64,000 bases of DNA from Aphanomyces cochlioides (GCA_019828595.1 JAHQRK010000025.1:806001-870000); one strand, 5' to 3'; shown: positions 19,724 to 30,765, numbered from the stretch's first letter. A program made the numbers and translations. The notes: generated by a model not told the origin, from the sequence alone.

Positions 19724-21011
19724 ATGTCAAGCATGCCTCAAATGTCGCTTCCGCTCGAAGTGATGTTCAAGATTACTTTCTATATTCCAGAGTGGTGTGA
19801 TTTGAAGAACTTTATGCAAGTGCTTCGGCCACTCAATGCCTTGGGACCACTGGAACATCTCTGGCAATTGCGTTTCGAATATGATTGGGACGGGGGCGAT
19901 TTATGGCCCCGCCTGGTCATGGATCAATATTCAAGAGAAAACGAAAGAGGTATGACAGCGGAACCTCTTGCCCATTTGGCGGCCATTATCAAGCATTACT
20001 CCGAAGTGGCGGTGGACGGAAGAACGAATCTGAAATGGATTCACAAACACATCGACCCGAAGACATCGATTACTTGGAAAGAAAGCTGGGATTGGCCTCG
20101 TCCAAAAGCACTCATCAAGTGGAAATCATGTCGAATTACACGTTTGCAAGATCAGAGCATTTATCAAATGGACGATTTTGTCCTAGCTCTGCAATCCCTT
20201 CCGTATTTGGAGGAGATTGTCGAGCGCGACGTGGACACAACAACTGCAATAGACGTCTTTAAGTTTGTTGCCTCCAGCTCCTTTCTAAGGCATCTCGACG
20301 TACACACATCCGACCTCCCACGCCATGATCATTGCACAATCTCAACCTCAATGGCGAATGATTTACTCCAGTGGATTGTTTCCCAGTCCTTTCAAGTGTT
20401 TAAAATGGCTGGGTTCACGTGGGAAAACGACTCTGACCGCTGCCTTGGAGAAGAGCACCTTGGAGACTTTTCGATTTTATGAAATCGATCCGTCCGACTC
20501 GAGATTTGACGCGACATACTCACGGAAGAAGAGCCAATTGTTCTTGAAGTTGCATTATGCTCGTTCTCCCAACTCGAAATGTGCGATGGACTATCCAGGG
20601 TCGATTTTTCTGCTTTTTCCGCAAACTGATCGAAAAGAAAACCAAAAATTGTGCATAAGCAACATGCAAGACATTTGCTTTCGCACGTATTGGACAATTT
20701 TGAAGCCAAAGCTACAACAATCCAGTGGCGAAGTGCTGAAAATGGATTATTGCCACCCAACTGTACCAGACATGCTCTTCATGGCTCAAGTCATTCACAA
20801 AATGTCGACGCTTCAAGAGATCACGATTAGCAATGTTTTTCCGTTCGACGGGGTGAAAGCTCTTCTCGCTGCCGCGCCTCCTTTGTTGAAGATAGTGCAT
20901 TTACGTTTGTACAATCTTTCCAAATCCCCTCATTAGACACGAGACGAATGGCATGCTTTGCAGATACTGGCACAAGAACGATCGATTCAACTGACCCAAA
21001 CCGATGCTTGA
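19724..21011 (+). pseudogene. F-box-like/LRR family, subfamily B copy
   Basis: Starts at ATG 19724 with SLPLEVMFKITFYIPEW, NALGPLEHLWQLRFEYDW and HLAAIIKHYSEVAVDGR. It is open to ENDSDRCLGEEHLGDF near 20480. The sense changes frame near 20440 (TAALEKSTLETFRFYEI) and runs to TAG at 20934-20936. Beyond it the same frame continues TRDEWHALQILAQERSIQLT to a TGA at 21009-21011, which matches the family C-terminus. One frameshift and one late nonsense codon mark it as a recent pseudogene. Confidence 0.85.
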
Positions 21012-21618
21012 TCAGCTCTTTCAAAGAGCGAATTTGAGGCAATGCACGTTGCGTAATTGACCGTTTTTGTTCTTTTCCATTTTGGCATTCGTCATGACAG
21101 ACTCGTCGTCTCGTGAGCAAAGTGGCGTTGAACAAACAAAAATGTCCAGACACAGCGAGGATTCGTAAGGAATATCCAAACACATTTACCAGGATAACAC
21201 AAAGTTTGCCGCACTATCCTGATATTGTCGATGCTGTATTTTGAGGGGATATATGGACCGCTATTTTTTTTACGAGTCGTTTGAAATCTCATTCGAAACA
21301 AGCATCACGCTCAACCCAAGACAATTCAGGAAATCTTTCAAGAATTTGCTGAGATTGTCCTGCCTCGAATCTATTGAGCAATACAAGTCAAGTTTGATTC
21401 ATTATGCGACGTACTAGTAGTCTTTACTTCATAACGGTAGCTTGAAAACAACTTGATCGATACATCTGGTGCATTCTGTCTTAGGACCATTGTAGTACGA
21501 CTGGCAGGTCAGCTCCTTGAATCTCTGCAAGTTACAATTAATAAACTGGTCTTGCAGTCGAATTCATTTCTGAAGTCATTGGAAGACTTGCCAAATAAAC
21601 AATTGATTAAAAAATGCT
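21012..21618. other. intergenic between convergent B copies
   Basis: Short open frames on the minus strand (21092-21301) have no recognisable domain. The stretch lies between the 3' ends of the plus-strand pseudogene and the minus-strand intact B gene. No repeat with clear ends seen. Confidence 0.4.
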
Positions 21619-22941
21619 TCAAATATCGCGATGAATCAATTGAATCGATCGTCCACTTGCCAATTCTTGAAAGATTTGCCATTGGTCTGAAGGCAGATCA
21701 ACCTCTCGATCGAGAGCAATTCTCCTCACGGACACAGGCGATCCTTTGATGAGAGCAACGACGCCATCATAGTCGACATACGAGCCGACAGAAATCTTTT
21801 CAAGTCTTGAGAGATTTTGAATTGAATCGACCACTTGATTCATTCTTGCCGTCGTCAGTCTGCACTCTTGAATGTCGAGTTCTTCCACATTCGAGTGATC
21901 CAACATTGGCGTTAATATAGTCCAGGCAGTCTCAAAGCCAATACTGTCAATGGAATGCAAGCGCAACTTTTTGACACTCTTTTCAAGCAAATGGCCGAAA
22001 AAGTCGAGGTAGCTGGTGAAGCGATCCATGCTGTACTCTGGGTTTTGAGGGCAAAAGATCGAAAAGGCCAAGCACAATTCGCTGGTCCGTCGATTGTACG
22101 TTGCTTCAAATTTGGACGTGTTGTCGTCGAATTCGAGGAATTCAAAATTTTCCAAGGCTGTGTGTTGCAAGACGGATGTGAATATTTTTTGCCGGTCCGA
22201 GTCGTTTTCCCATGTAAATTCCCCCACACGAAAGACTCGAACTGGACGAGAGAGGCTCCACTCGAGGAAGTCGTTTGCCAGCGACGTTGTGATCGTACAA
22301 TGCTCATGGCGGGGAAGGTTGTATGTCCGTAGATCGAGATATTGGATGGATTGACAAGAGGCAGCAAGGCGAAACATATCAACTCCACTGGATGCGCTCA
22401 AGAAGAACGACGTGATCTCCTCCAAGAATGGAAGGAATGGGTGTGCTTCGATGAGTTGCTTTGTATTCCCGACGAAGCGATTGATTCGACACGATTTCCA
22501 CTTGGCAATGTCGTCTACGTTGCCACTCCAGAAATTTGGATTCCATGCAACGCACGTATTGGGACCAATATGACGAGCAACCCAGTCCGCATCGGTGGTA
22601 TGATCCACCATCACTTGATAATACAACTTGATAATGGCGGCCAAATGCTCAAGAACTTGGTCTTCCTCGCCACTTTTAGCGTAAGATCTTGCCTGCTTGG
22701 TTAGGATTAAGCTGGGCCACAACGCATTGGGGTCCCAATAGTGTTCAAAACGCAATTTCCAGAGATGTTCAAGCGGTCCAAGGTCGTGCGTTGGTCGAAG
22801 CATTTCCACGAAATAAATCACCTCGTCCCATTTTGAAAGATAGAATGCAATGTTGGCCATCAGATCCACTGGCAGCATTTGAAAGAAACGTGGCATTGTC
22901 ACAAGTTCATGCTTGGAGGGCATGTTTTTTCGAGTCGTCAA
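21619..22941 (-). CDS. F-box-like/LRR family protein, subfamily B, intact
   Basis: An uninterrupted 440-residue frame from ATG at 22939-22941 (a second ATG at residue 16, before PRFFQMLP, is also possible). Order of parts: F-box-like MLPVDLMANIAFYLSKW at about 22-38, GPLEHLWKLRFEHYW at 54-68, LAAIIKLYYQVMVDHTTDAD at 98-117, CRINRFVGNTKQLIEAHPFL, HEHCTITTSLANDFLEWSL, then a long LRR-like half with ETAWTILTPMLDHSNVEELD and LSRLEKISVGSY, ending GRSIQLIHRDI. No signal peptide or membrane helix. It is the only intact B copy here; three broken B relatives lie within 8 kb. Function unknown; the SCF-receptor idea is inference. Confidence 0.87.
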   Translation of the reverse strand: MTTRKNMPSKHELVTMPRFFQMLPVDLMANIAFYLSKWDEVIYFVEMLRPTHDLGPLEHLWKLRFEHYWDPNALWPSLILTKQARSYAKSGEEDQVLEHLAAIIKLYYQVMVDHTTDADWVARHIGPNTCVAWNPNFWSGNVDDIAKWKSCRINRFVGNTKQLIEAHPFLPFLEEITSFFLSASSGVDMFRLAASCQSIQYLDLRTYNLPRHEHCTITTSLANDFLEWSLSRPVRVFRVGEFTWENDSDRQKIFTSVLQHTALENFEFLEFDDNTSKFEATYNRRTSELCLAFSIFCPQNPEYSMDRFTSYLDFFGHLLEKSVKKLRLHSIDSIGFETAWTILTPMLDHSNVEELDIQECRLTTARMNQVVDSIQNLSRLEKISVGSYVDYDGVVALIKGSPVSVRRIALDREVDLPSDQWQIFQELASGRSIQLIHRDI

Positions 22942-24140
22942 ATTGAAAAATGAAGGCTCAAAAAGAGGGACTACAAATTATTCCAACTAATTTCATAGAG
23001 TTGTATCGGTCGTAAATTTGCATTTTCTACTTTGAACACTATCATTCAGTGGTAGATATTGTCTGATTGACTCAAAATTTCCGAACCTGGCTGAAATCGA
23101 TCAAACTTTCAATCAATCACCAAATCGAACCAGCCAATCAGAGTCCAGAGTTTGTTTAAAACACACACAAAACACACCAACACACACACACATTAATTCA
23201 TGAACCTTCCGATTATACTTGAATTCACTATTGCTAGATTGATCACACAAATTTCGTCGATTTTGATCAAAACTGTAAATTTGGACGAAAAAGACAATAC
23301 CAGCACAGAATGATGTTCTGTATCAAATTGAAAGATTACCTGGGCTATGGCTGGAGAAGGATGTCATCCTATCTCAATGCATGGAATCCCGTCAAGTGTC
23401 TCTGGTTGGGAAACGTTGGCGATTTCAAGTTTCAACACGTGGAAATGACAATCTTGTCCCACGACTATTTCACCGCTGCATTTGATATTTCTACTTTTCA
23501 AACTAGAATCTCCAGACATTTTTAGCACGTCAAGTCGCTTCCAACACGGTGAAAGCGACGTGTTTATGAATGATACCCACGCTTGTAAACTCATTTTATA
23601 CGTTGCGGAGTTTGTCGTTGGGCCATAAAATACAATACCAAATAGTAACTTGTTTATCCAAAGTGACTTGGTTGACTCGTTGGCGAGGAAGTTTAGGGTA
23701 TTTGTATGGACAAGTATCTAAAATGGTTTGGGCTCGAAGCGGTAAGTCTTACTACACCACAGTCTCAAATGGACTTGTCGACTGCTTAATCCAGTAAATT
23801 CATCTGGAATGGAACTGGCTGCCCGTTCCCATACTCCCAAGAAACAATGTGAACTTGAGTTTGGGGATTTCCAAACATTTATTTTGTGAAAGATTTAGTC
23901 GGGTGTACGCATGGAACAGAAACTTGAGCTTGGTTTATCTCTATAGTTTTGATTTCAGTATTACGATTGGCCACCTCACTATTAATAGAAGAATATTGAA
24001 GTAATGTAAAGCTGTAGTCTGTAGTAAGCTAGTAGAAAAACAAACGACTATTACGACAATTACCACGAAGGGCAATCAACCTAACGTGCGTTCGGCGCTT
24101 TCGGGGAAGCAAAAACCTATTCTTCGCCAAGGGAGATCTG
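22942..24140. other. intergenic stretch with CA-rich microsatellite
   Basis: A run of acacacac-type repeats lies at 23160-23194. A minus-strand open frame at 23364-23594 and a plus-strand frame at 23310-23525 overlap; both lack recognisable domains and I call neither. Otherwise AT-rich and apparently empty. This is the upstream region of the B gene and the downstream region of the D gene. Confidence 0.4.
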
Positions 24141-25403
24141 TTACTTCATTTTGATCGAAAGTTCGGCGGCCAAGTCGCGCAGCTCCTTCCATTCTTGAGT
24201 GGAAAAACCGTCATCCGATGGAGAGATTTGTAGCGTCTCAAGGGAAGCCGGGGCAGCAGCCAAAATGGCTTTGGCGTCCTCGAAGGACACGCGAAGAGAG
24301 GAGAAAGACAGCTGACGTAGAGTTGGGTGGTCGCGAATGGTTTCCACCATGAGACTTGCATCTTCAGCCGTCAATGTTCGGTAGGACAGTTTGAATTCCT
24401 CTAGCTTGCACGATTTCACCAGAGGTGCGAGGACTTGCCAAACAACGGTCGGTTCGCCAGTATCCCGAATAAACTCCTCAACGGTTAACTTCGAGCAATT
24501 TGACTCAAGCAGTTCCCGGAAGACGTCGACAAAGACGCTCAATTCATCACCATTCCAGTGGATTTTATCTTCAGGGTCATACCGAGGCATAAATGTCAAA
24601 GTCACTTGACGGCTCCACCGATTGTACTGAGTTTGGAGCGACAGCAAATCGCCAAACAGCTCTTCCACATGAAAGGTCTCAAGGGTCGGTTTTGCCAAGG
24701 CGGACGTCAAGATTTGAGCTCGCATGGCAAGCGATTCCCACGAAAATCGTCTCAATTGGAAGCTACGAATGGGCTGGGAATTAATCCAAGTCAGTAAATC
24801 GCGAGCCAGCGACGTTGTAATTGTGCAGTGCCCATCTTGGTTAAGCTCTGCCGTTCTTAAATCTAAGTGGCGAAGGGACGAGCTCGACGCGGCGTGTTTG
24901 AACACCACACCAGCAACTTCAGGAGAACACTTGACAACTTGTACGTGTTCAAGGCTCGAGCACTCTTGGAGGAATTTTGCAGGATTGATGTCGACTTTTT
25001 CCAATGATGAGATTCGAAATGGCTGCCATGCCTTTAAGCTCGTTGGGTTAAAGCGGCTGGTCGGTCGAATCCAAGCAAGCGAAGTCTTGGGGTCGATGTG
25101 TTGTCGAACCCATTCAACGTCAGTTGTTTCGTCCACAATGACTTGCGAATAGTACTTGGCGACAGTCTCTAAGTGTACACAAGAGGCGGGGTCCATCGTA
25201 ATCCTCGTTAGCTTCAAATGTGGCCACAAGAAGGCGTGGTTCCATCGACGCTCTTGAAACAACTTCCAGAGATGCTCCAGCGGCCCTAAAGCATTGTCTT
25301 GACGAAACGCTTCGAGGAACTGACGGAGAGTGTCCCAGTCGTGGATAAAGAAGGCGATCTTGACAAAGACGTCGAATGGAACGGACGGCGGCACGGGCTT
25401 CAT
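24141..25403 (-). CDS. F-box-like/LRR family protein, subfamily D, intact
   Basis: Uninterrupted 420-residue frame from ATG at 25401-25403. Residues 5-22 are VPPSVPFDVFVKIAFFIHDW-like (F-box-like), 38-50 ALGPLEHLWKLFQ, 66-110 LTRITMDPAS, HLETVAKYYSQVIVDETTDV and RQHIDPKTSLAWIRP. The LRR half has SLRHLDLRTAELNQDGHCTI, DLLTWINSQPIRSFQLRRFS, WQVLAPLVKSCKLEEFKLSY, HPTLRQLSFSSL and the end motif AKAILAAAPASLETLQI. No targeting signal. The nearest relative here is the broken copy at 32568-33853. Unlike several C copies, no GTAAAG cluster precedes it. Confidence 0.87.
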   Translation of the reverse strand: MKPVPPSVPFDVFVKIAFFIHDWDTLRQFLEAFRQDNALGPLEHLWKLFQERRWNHAFLWPHLKLTRITMDPASCVHLETVAKYYSQVIVDETTDVEWVRQHIDPKTSLAWIRPTSRFNPTSLKAWQPFRISSLEKVDINPAKFLQECSSLEHVQVVKCSPEVAGVVFKHAASSSSLRHLDLRTAELNQDGHCTITTSLARDLLTWINSQPIRSFQLRRFSWESLAMRAQILTSALAKPTLETFHVEELFGDLLSLQTQYNRWSRQVTLTFMPRYDPEDKIHWNGDELSVFVDVFRELLESNCSKLTVEEFIRDTGEPTVVWQVLAPLVKSCKLEEFKLSYRTLTAEDASLMVETIRDHPTLRQLSFSSLRVSFEDAKAILAAAPASLETLQISPSDDGFSTQEWKELRDLAAELSIKMK

Positions 25404-25572
25404 TCACAAGTCAACGAGCAGGCGACACGTGATGTCGACTTTGGGAGAATTCCAAAAATAAGCGTCTCTACTACAGCTTCTACATTTTGATAACCTGTCT
25501 CAATAAATATATACTATATATTGTCGTTTGGGTCGAAAACTGGACTTTGAGATGTTTCGAAAATGTTTTCAA
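25404..25572. other. upstream region of D gene
   Basis: AT-rich, 169 bp, ends at the left TIR of the TTAA-flanked MITE. No motif stands out. Confidence 0.4.
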
Positions 25573-26081
25573 TTAACGTAAACGACCAATAATGGCCGAT
25601 TTTACCAATGGTGGCCGATTTTATATTCAAATTTGATTGGGTAATTTTTGGACTGATAAAACTGACAGCAACTCATAACCTTTGATAATTTATACAAAGC
25701 ATGTCATACCGTACTGCAGTGAGACTCATCGTTCTGTAAATGACACACACCTCGAAAAAATTATATCCTTTCATCATGTTTATTTGGTCTGGACCTAACC
25801 CTACAAGAATGATGGTAAAACTGTCACATCAAGTATACAAATTCCAAGTTATAAAATCGGCCACCATTGGTTGTTCTTGAATTAACCAATGGACCAACTT
25901 TGACTTCACTCTATCTAAACACTCTTCGATTTCAATACCTCTCATGTATGATACTGGTTTCTCCTGCATCTCCTCTTTCACGAGGTACCTCCAGATTTCC
26001 GATATTTGTTATGGAAGGTGAGATTCGACAGGAATTTCGGACACTATGAAAAAATCGGCCATTATTGGTCGTTTACGTTAA
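25573..26081. mobile_element. TTAA-flanked MITE (piggyBac-like ends), 31-bp TIRs
   Basis: 25573-25603 (TTAACGTAAACGACCAATAA...) is repeated exactly in inverse at 26051-26081. If TTAA is taken as the target duplication, the element is 25577-26077, as expected for piggyBac-type insertion. A second perfect 21-bp inverted repeat lies just inside on the left (25604-25624, ACCAATGGTGGCCGATTTTA) and at 25851-25871, so a smaller foldback is nested or the ends have been partly duplicated. No coding capacity. It lies 28 bp upstream of the ATG of the outer Harbinger transposase. Confidence 0.8.
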
Positions 26082-27200
26082 CTCCAATTGCGCGCGCAAC
26101 TCATTATCCATGAAGATTTCAAACATCGTACTCGGCTGTGCAGCGTGGGGGACTGTGAATCACGTTGTTAAAGAACCTTGTCACACATCCTCCTTACGAG
26201 GAGATCAGTGGATTGCTAAGCTGTTAAGTGGGAACCCCAGGAGGTTTCGCAGCCAACTCCGCATGCTTCCCAACACCTTCCTGTCGCTGCTCGAGATGCT
26301 CCAAAACAAGTACTCGCTGAAATCAAGTCGATACGTCACAGCCCGCGAAAAACTAGCCATATTCTTGTTTGTAGTGGGGAACGCTGCTTCAAATCGAGAA
26401 GCACAGGAGCATTTTCAATGAAGCGGGTGGACCATCACTGAGTCAATTAATGACGTAAGTTGTTCCTACATAAAACAATTGATTCTCCCATATATTTATG
26501 TAGGTGATCCGATGGCTTTTGCTTCTTTACCCCGTTGTTGTGACCCCTTTGAGCAATGATATTCCCTTTGAAATTCATTCCAACCCCAAGATGTTTCCGT
26601 TCTTGGAAAATTGCGTTGGGGCTTTGGATGGAACGCACATTCCAGCAACTCCCCCACAAGGCTTTTCAAAACCATTTCGGAATCGAAAAGGCTATTTCAG
26701 CCAAAACGTTCTTGCTGTCTGCACATTTAATCTCCGTTTTGCTTATGTTCTTGCTGGTTGGGAGGGGTCCGCCTCAGATGGCCGAGTGCTTGATGATGCC
26801 ATGCGTTTAAAAGGGTTTTCGATTCCAGAAGGGAAAATGCTTCTCGGTAAGTCTATTTTGCTTTGACATCTCCGTTATTGCCACATACTTAGGTGATGCT
26901 GGGTATGGATTAAAATTGAGCCTAAGAGCATCTCCACCCGTCACTGAATTTGACACTGAAACTGAGTTTTCGGGCAGAGTGACACTGAGTCTTGCTCCAC
27001 CGGTACACTGAGGCTGACACGGACACGGAGTTTAAAAGTCAGGCCCCGCAGTTTGAGCCTCCGACACTGAGTTTAGACCCCAAAACTCAGTGTCAGAGCA
27101 CAACACTGAGATTTCGAATATCTTCGAATTTGTATGCTTCAAAAATATACTACACTGAACTATAGCATACATTGAAACAATATTCCGTCAGTTGAGTAAA

Positions 27201-28024
27201 ATGTCTGTGTGGATGTCCGACGCGGAGAACGAGCTATTGTGCAAGGCGTGGGTACAAGTGTCTGAAGATCAGATAACTGGAACAGGACAGCCCTCATCAA
27301 CGTTCTGGGAGGCTATCACAGCGGCGTACAGTGCGTCGATCCCCAAAGGTCGACCTGAAAGAACTGCCCGTGCCCTTGAGTCGAAATTTGCAACAATAAA
27401 ACTCCACATCGGGAAGTTTTGTGCCTGCTATGCTGAAGCTACTGATCTGCGAGCCAGTGGCACAAACATCGACGATGTTATCGAGTGTGCCAACTATGAA
27501 CGCAATGTGGGCAAATCCGGCAAGCACATGCACTTCAAGTTCATGGAATGTTGGAGATTCCTTTCAAGCAAGCCCAAGTGGGAAACCTACCGAAGCAACA
27601 CATTGGTGAAAAAGACCAAGCATGACGTCTTCGATGAGAGCGATGGTAGCTCCATGAAGGAAATATTACGCTATCATCGGGAACATCATGCTTGGAGCGA
27701 CCCGAAGGTGTCAAGGCGGCCAAACGTTGAAAAAAAGTACTTGCGAAATTGCCAGATCATGACGAATCGCTTGCCAAAGCAACGGCAGACATGGCAGCAG
27801 CAATGGAAAGAAAGGCGCACGCTCAGACTATCTTTGCCAACATGCTATTGTTTACAATGAGCACTGACAATTTGACTCCAATTGCAAAACGCTTTGTGGA
27901 ATTACAACAAGCCGAGGTTATCGCTACATTAGAAGCCCGAGCACAAGAGAGACAAGCAAAATTGCAAGGCGATGCTGATGCAACACAAGCTAAAGCTAGT
28001 AAAGGCAGTGAAGTGCTTCTGTAA
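27201..28024 (+). pseudogene. Myb/SANT-like partner ORF of nested Harbinger element
   Basis: Starts at ATG 27201 with VWMSDAENELLCKAWVQVSE, the usual opening of the Myb/SANT partner protein, followed by STFWEAITAAYSASIP and ECWRFLSSKPKWETYRS. Near 27700 the sense moves to another frame (ERPEGVKAAKR), meets a TGA near 27733 and then gives DESLAKATADMAAAMERKAH and ELQQAEVIATLEARAQERQA to 28024. So it has one frameshift and one stop. In active elements this protein binds the ends and partners the transposase. Confidence 0.7.
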
Positions 28025-28063
28025 TGATGTGTGATGCGTGACTTGTAATAAAGTTAATTACAT

Positions 28064-29463
28064 TTATTGATTACCTCTCTTATTCCACAGGTGCTCAATG
28101 ATATCCCTTCTTAGCTTGTTGTGTCCATTTTCATCACGAACTGCATTTGAGAGCTCAATATAAGTTTGGAAGGAGGCTGGTTCTATCAAGTGGGCTAAAT
28201 CCACTTGACAACTGAATTCATCACTACAAGAGTCGTTGTCGAGTTCTTCGTTTTCGACAACCATGTTATGAAGGCAAATGCATGCTTGCCAAATTAAATG
28301 CATCATTTCGCGACTCCAGCAGCGTCCTGGGTTAGCCAGAATATGAAAGCGAGCAAGGAGTACTCCGAAGCAACGCTCTACATCTTTTCGAAGCCCTTCA
28401 TGTCTTTCACAATACAATTTTTGCTTGTTGGAGGTGGGATTTGATAAGCTCTTTTGAAATAGAGTAAAGTTAGGATAAATACCATCGGCCAGAAGGTAGA
28501 ACATGTTGTACTTTGAACCATTAACCTATACTGCATGGTAATGTGCTAGCCGTTAACGAAACACTTTACCACGAACGAAGCTGCATTTGCCGCACCATTT
28601 ATAACTTTTACCAACAACGTTGACCTGTCGAGGACATTGATGTCGTTATTAGAGCCAGGAATGCCCACAAATGCGTGCCAAATCCAAAGACTCTTGGTAG
28701 CTACAGCTTCCAATATAATTGAACGGCGTCCATTTCGACCTTGGTATTGCCCCTGCCAAGCCACGGGGCAATTTTTCCACTCCCAGCGGGTGCAGTCGAT
28801 TGAGCCGAACATTCCGGGGAATCCACGCTCTTCGTTCTCCCTCATGTGTCTTAGAATATCATCTGGAGTGGGGTCCCGTAGATATACTTCACCAAACGCA
28901 GCCAAAATCGCTTTTGCAAATCTCTTTAAAGTGACATTTGCTGTGGTTTCACTCAGACGACAATATTCGTCTACAGCGTCTGCACTTATCCCATAGGCTA
29001 GCATTCGCATAGCAGCAGTGCACTTTTGTATTGTTGATAGTCCTATTGAATAAATTTAAAGCCACCATAGTGCGAATAGTATAGTACCTCTTCTACCTGC
29101 AGCATCTCTCTTTTGCTCAAAGTAGTCATCAATACCGACAATATTCGTCATGATACGTTCAAATAGCTCTCTTGACACCCTAAATCTGCGTCTAAACATG
29201 ACCTCCGAATACACGGGTGGCGTGGAAACGTCTCCAAAGCAGTCACGGACAATTCTTTCGTGTCCCTCGATGTGATGTCGAGGCAAATTCGCTTTCCGAC
29301 CGGGTCTAGAGCCACCCCAAGGACTTCCTGCTAAATGGGCCTTGTATCTTTGGATCCTCGTTCTTGTCAAGCAGAGAATTGTCGCAGCGATATGGTCGTC
29401 TTCGTCTGATGAGTCGGAGACATCGTCGACCAGTTGGGTCAGCGTTGCCTTCCATGCTTCCAT
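28064..29463 (-). CDS. PIF/Harbinger transposase, intact, three exons
   Basis: Exons 29463-29088, 29042-28570 and 28525-28064 with GT..AG introns of 45 and 44 nt; together 1311 nt, 436 residues plus stop. The N-terminus is acidic (SDSSDEDD) and then has FRRRFRVSRELFERIMTNIV. The DDE_Tnp_4 core shows FGSIDCTRWEWKNCPVAWQG (first Asp), FVGIPGSNNDINVLDRS (second Asp) and YLLADGIYPNF followed by DVERCFGVLLARFHIL (Glu). All three catalytic positions are present and no frame lesion is seen, so this copy may still make a working enzyme. The partner Myb/SANT ORF in the same element is broken. Confidence 0.85.
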
Positions 29464-30161
29464 GTTCCATGAAAATGTACCCGTGTAATTTTATTATCTA
29501 AATATAGGATTAAAGAGAAAGCAGTGTTGAAACCCAGTGCACCAAAAATGCTCTTTCTTCTCAAACACGGAGTTTCGAAACTCCGCCCTGACTTTGACAC
29601 TGAATAAAACTCAGTTTCAGTGTCAAAACTCAGTGACCGGTGGAGATGCTCTAATGACACCCTACCGTGGAATGCGATATCATCTTCGAGAATGGGCAGC
29701 GGGGAACAAGCGTCCCCAAAATCCCAAAGAGCTATACAATCTAAGACATGCACAGCAACGCAATTGTATTGAGCGGATATTCGGAGTCTTGAAAAAGCGA
29801 TTCAAGATTTTGGTGAATCCACCTGAGCATCCCTTTGCAACCCAGGTGAACTTCGTTTACACGCTCTGCGCTTTGCACAACGCCATCATGCAACTTGAAG
29901 ACGATCTTCATTTCTTATACAAAGCTGACGAAGCCAAACGAAAGCGAGACAAGAAATACCAAAGGCGCTTGATGCGTGCAAGACGAACCCGTGAACGATT
30001 TGTTGTTGAAACGCATACCGAAGAAGCAGCAACCATTCGCGATCAAATCGCTGCTGCAATGTGGCAACAATACACCAATATCAACGCTCAAAGATCATCG
30101 AATTCGTTGTAGTTAAAAGTGCAAGCAATTTTTTCTACCCACGCATCACGAGAATTACCAC

Positions 30162-30765
30162 TTAAGGCCATAAAGATTGTGCATTGAAGCCTTCGCCCAT
30201 GATTCCAGCAAGGTGGGCAAGCTTGGAGCCATCCAGGTTGTCGTAGTTCTCCAAAAGACAATGGATGGCCGTTGACACTCTGACGTGTGGATCATGCTGT
30301 TGTAATTTACTTGCTTCGACTTCCACAAGCTTCGAAATTGCATCTCCAATAACACTTCCTGCACTTCGACGAACTCTTTTTTGTATCTGTTGCTTCATCT
30401 TCTTTGGAGGTGGCGTCAAGTCATCTGAATCAAGATCTGAACTGTCGTCGATAACGCTTGCAGCGACTCTCTGGGGCTTTCTTTGTTTTGACACACTGGG
30501 TCGCGATATCGTGCCTTCATTAATGAACGAATTGCTCGTATTTGGAGGTGTTAAAGAAAATCGTCCGTCTGCATAAGAACCATCTTGGACACGTGATAAT
30601 TGGTGCTAAATTTGTCGTTGAATCACTTGGTGACTTCGGTCCAAGCTTCCTTTTTGAAGCCTGAGTCGGATCGTTTTCCTTTCCCCACTTGTTTTGTAGA
30701 GCAGTGACAAGAAACTCATCACGCTCGTTGTTCCATGATGCTCTCGTGTTTTCTTGTGTCGGCAT
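30162..30765 (-). pseudogene. Myb/SANT-type partner ORF of outer Harbinger element
   Basis: From ATG at 30763-30765 the frame reads PTQENTRASWNNERDEFLVT. The sense then shifts to RSDSGFKKEAWTEVTK, a stop, and FNDKFSTNYHVSKMVLMQT, the Myb/SANT helices of this family. A further frame from about 30494 gives DDSSDLDSDDLTPPPKKMKQ and SVIGDAISKLVEVEASKLQQ to 30162. It lies tail to tail with the outer transposase gene, the usual arrangement of the two ORFs, so it belongs to the older element. Confidence 0.6.

Larger units (their letters stand above)
26926..29651. mobile_element. complete PIF/Harbinger element nested in another
   Basis: Both ends begin GAGCATCTCCACC(C/G)GTCAC and stay similar for about 47 bp through GACACTGAAACTGAGTTTT. 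TAA occurs directly outside both ends (26923-26925 and 29652-29654), the PIF/Harbinger target duplication. It carries two convergent genes: a plus-strand Myb/SANT ORF (27201-28024) and a minus-strand three-exon transposase (28064-29463) that appears intact. The insertion site is inside exon 3 of another Harbinger transposase gene, so it is younger than that element. Confidence 0.9.
26110..30112 (+). pseudogene. PIF/Harbinger transposase (DDE_Tnp_4/HARBI1-like), interrupted by nested element
   Basis: Exons read as 26110-26454, 26504-26846, 26893-26925 and 29655-30112, with introns of 49 and 46 nt (GTAAGT..TGTAG and GTAAGT..CTTAG). Exon 1 holds GNPRRFRSQLRMLPNTFLSL; exon 2 holds GALDGTHIPATPP with the first catalytic Asp and AGWEGSASDGRVLDDA with the second; the last part holds CIERIFGVLKKRFKIL with the Glu. 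Exon 3 is cut by the element at 26926-29651, which left a TAA duplication; exon lengths sum to a multiple of three when it is left out. A TGA at 26419-26421 is the only other lesion. Family role: cut-and-paste transposition. Confidence 0.85.

Noticed and set aside
20392..20760. 122-codon minus-strand ORF
   Set aside because: Antisense shadow of the B-type LRR pseudogene at 19724-21011.
21955..22388. open frames of 125-158 codons on both strands
   Set aside because: Shadows of the intact B gene at 21619-22941, whose own frame carries the family motifs.
24724..25152. 142-codon plus-strand ORF
   Set aside because: Antisense to the intact D gene; no family similarity of its own.
28546..29010. 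apparent stop splitting the nested Harbinger transposase near 28546
   Set aside because: It lies in a 44-nt GT..AG intron (28526-28569); splicing joins FVVNG correctly, so it is not a lesion.
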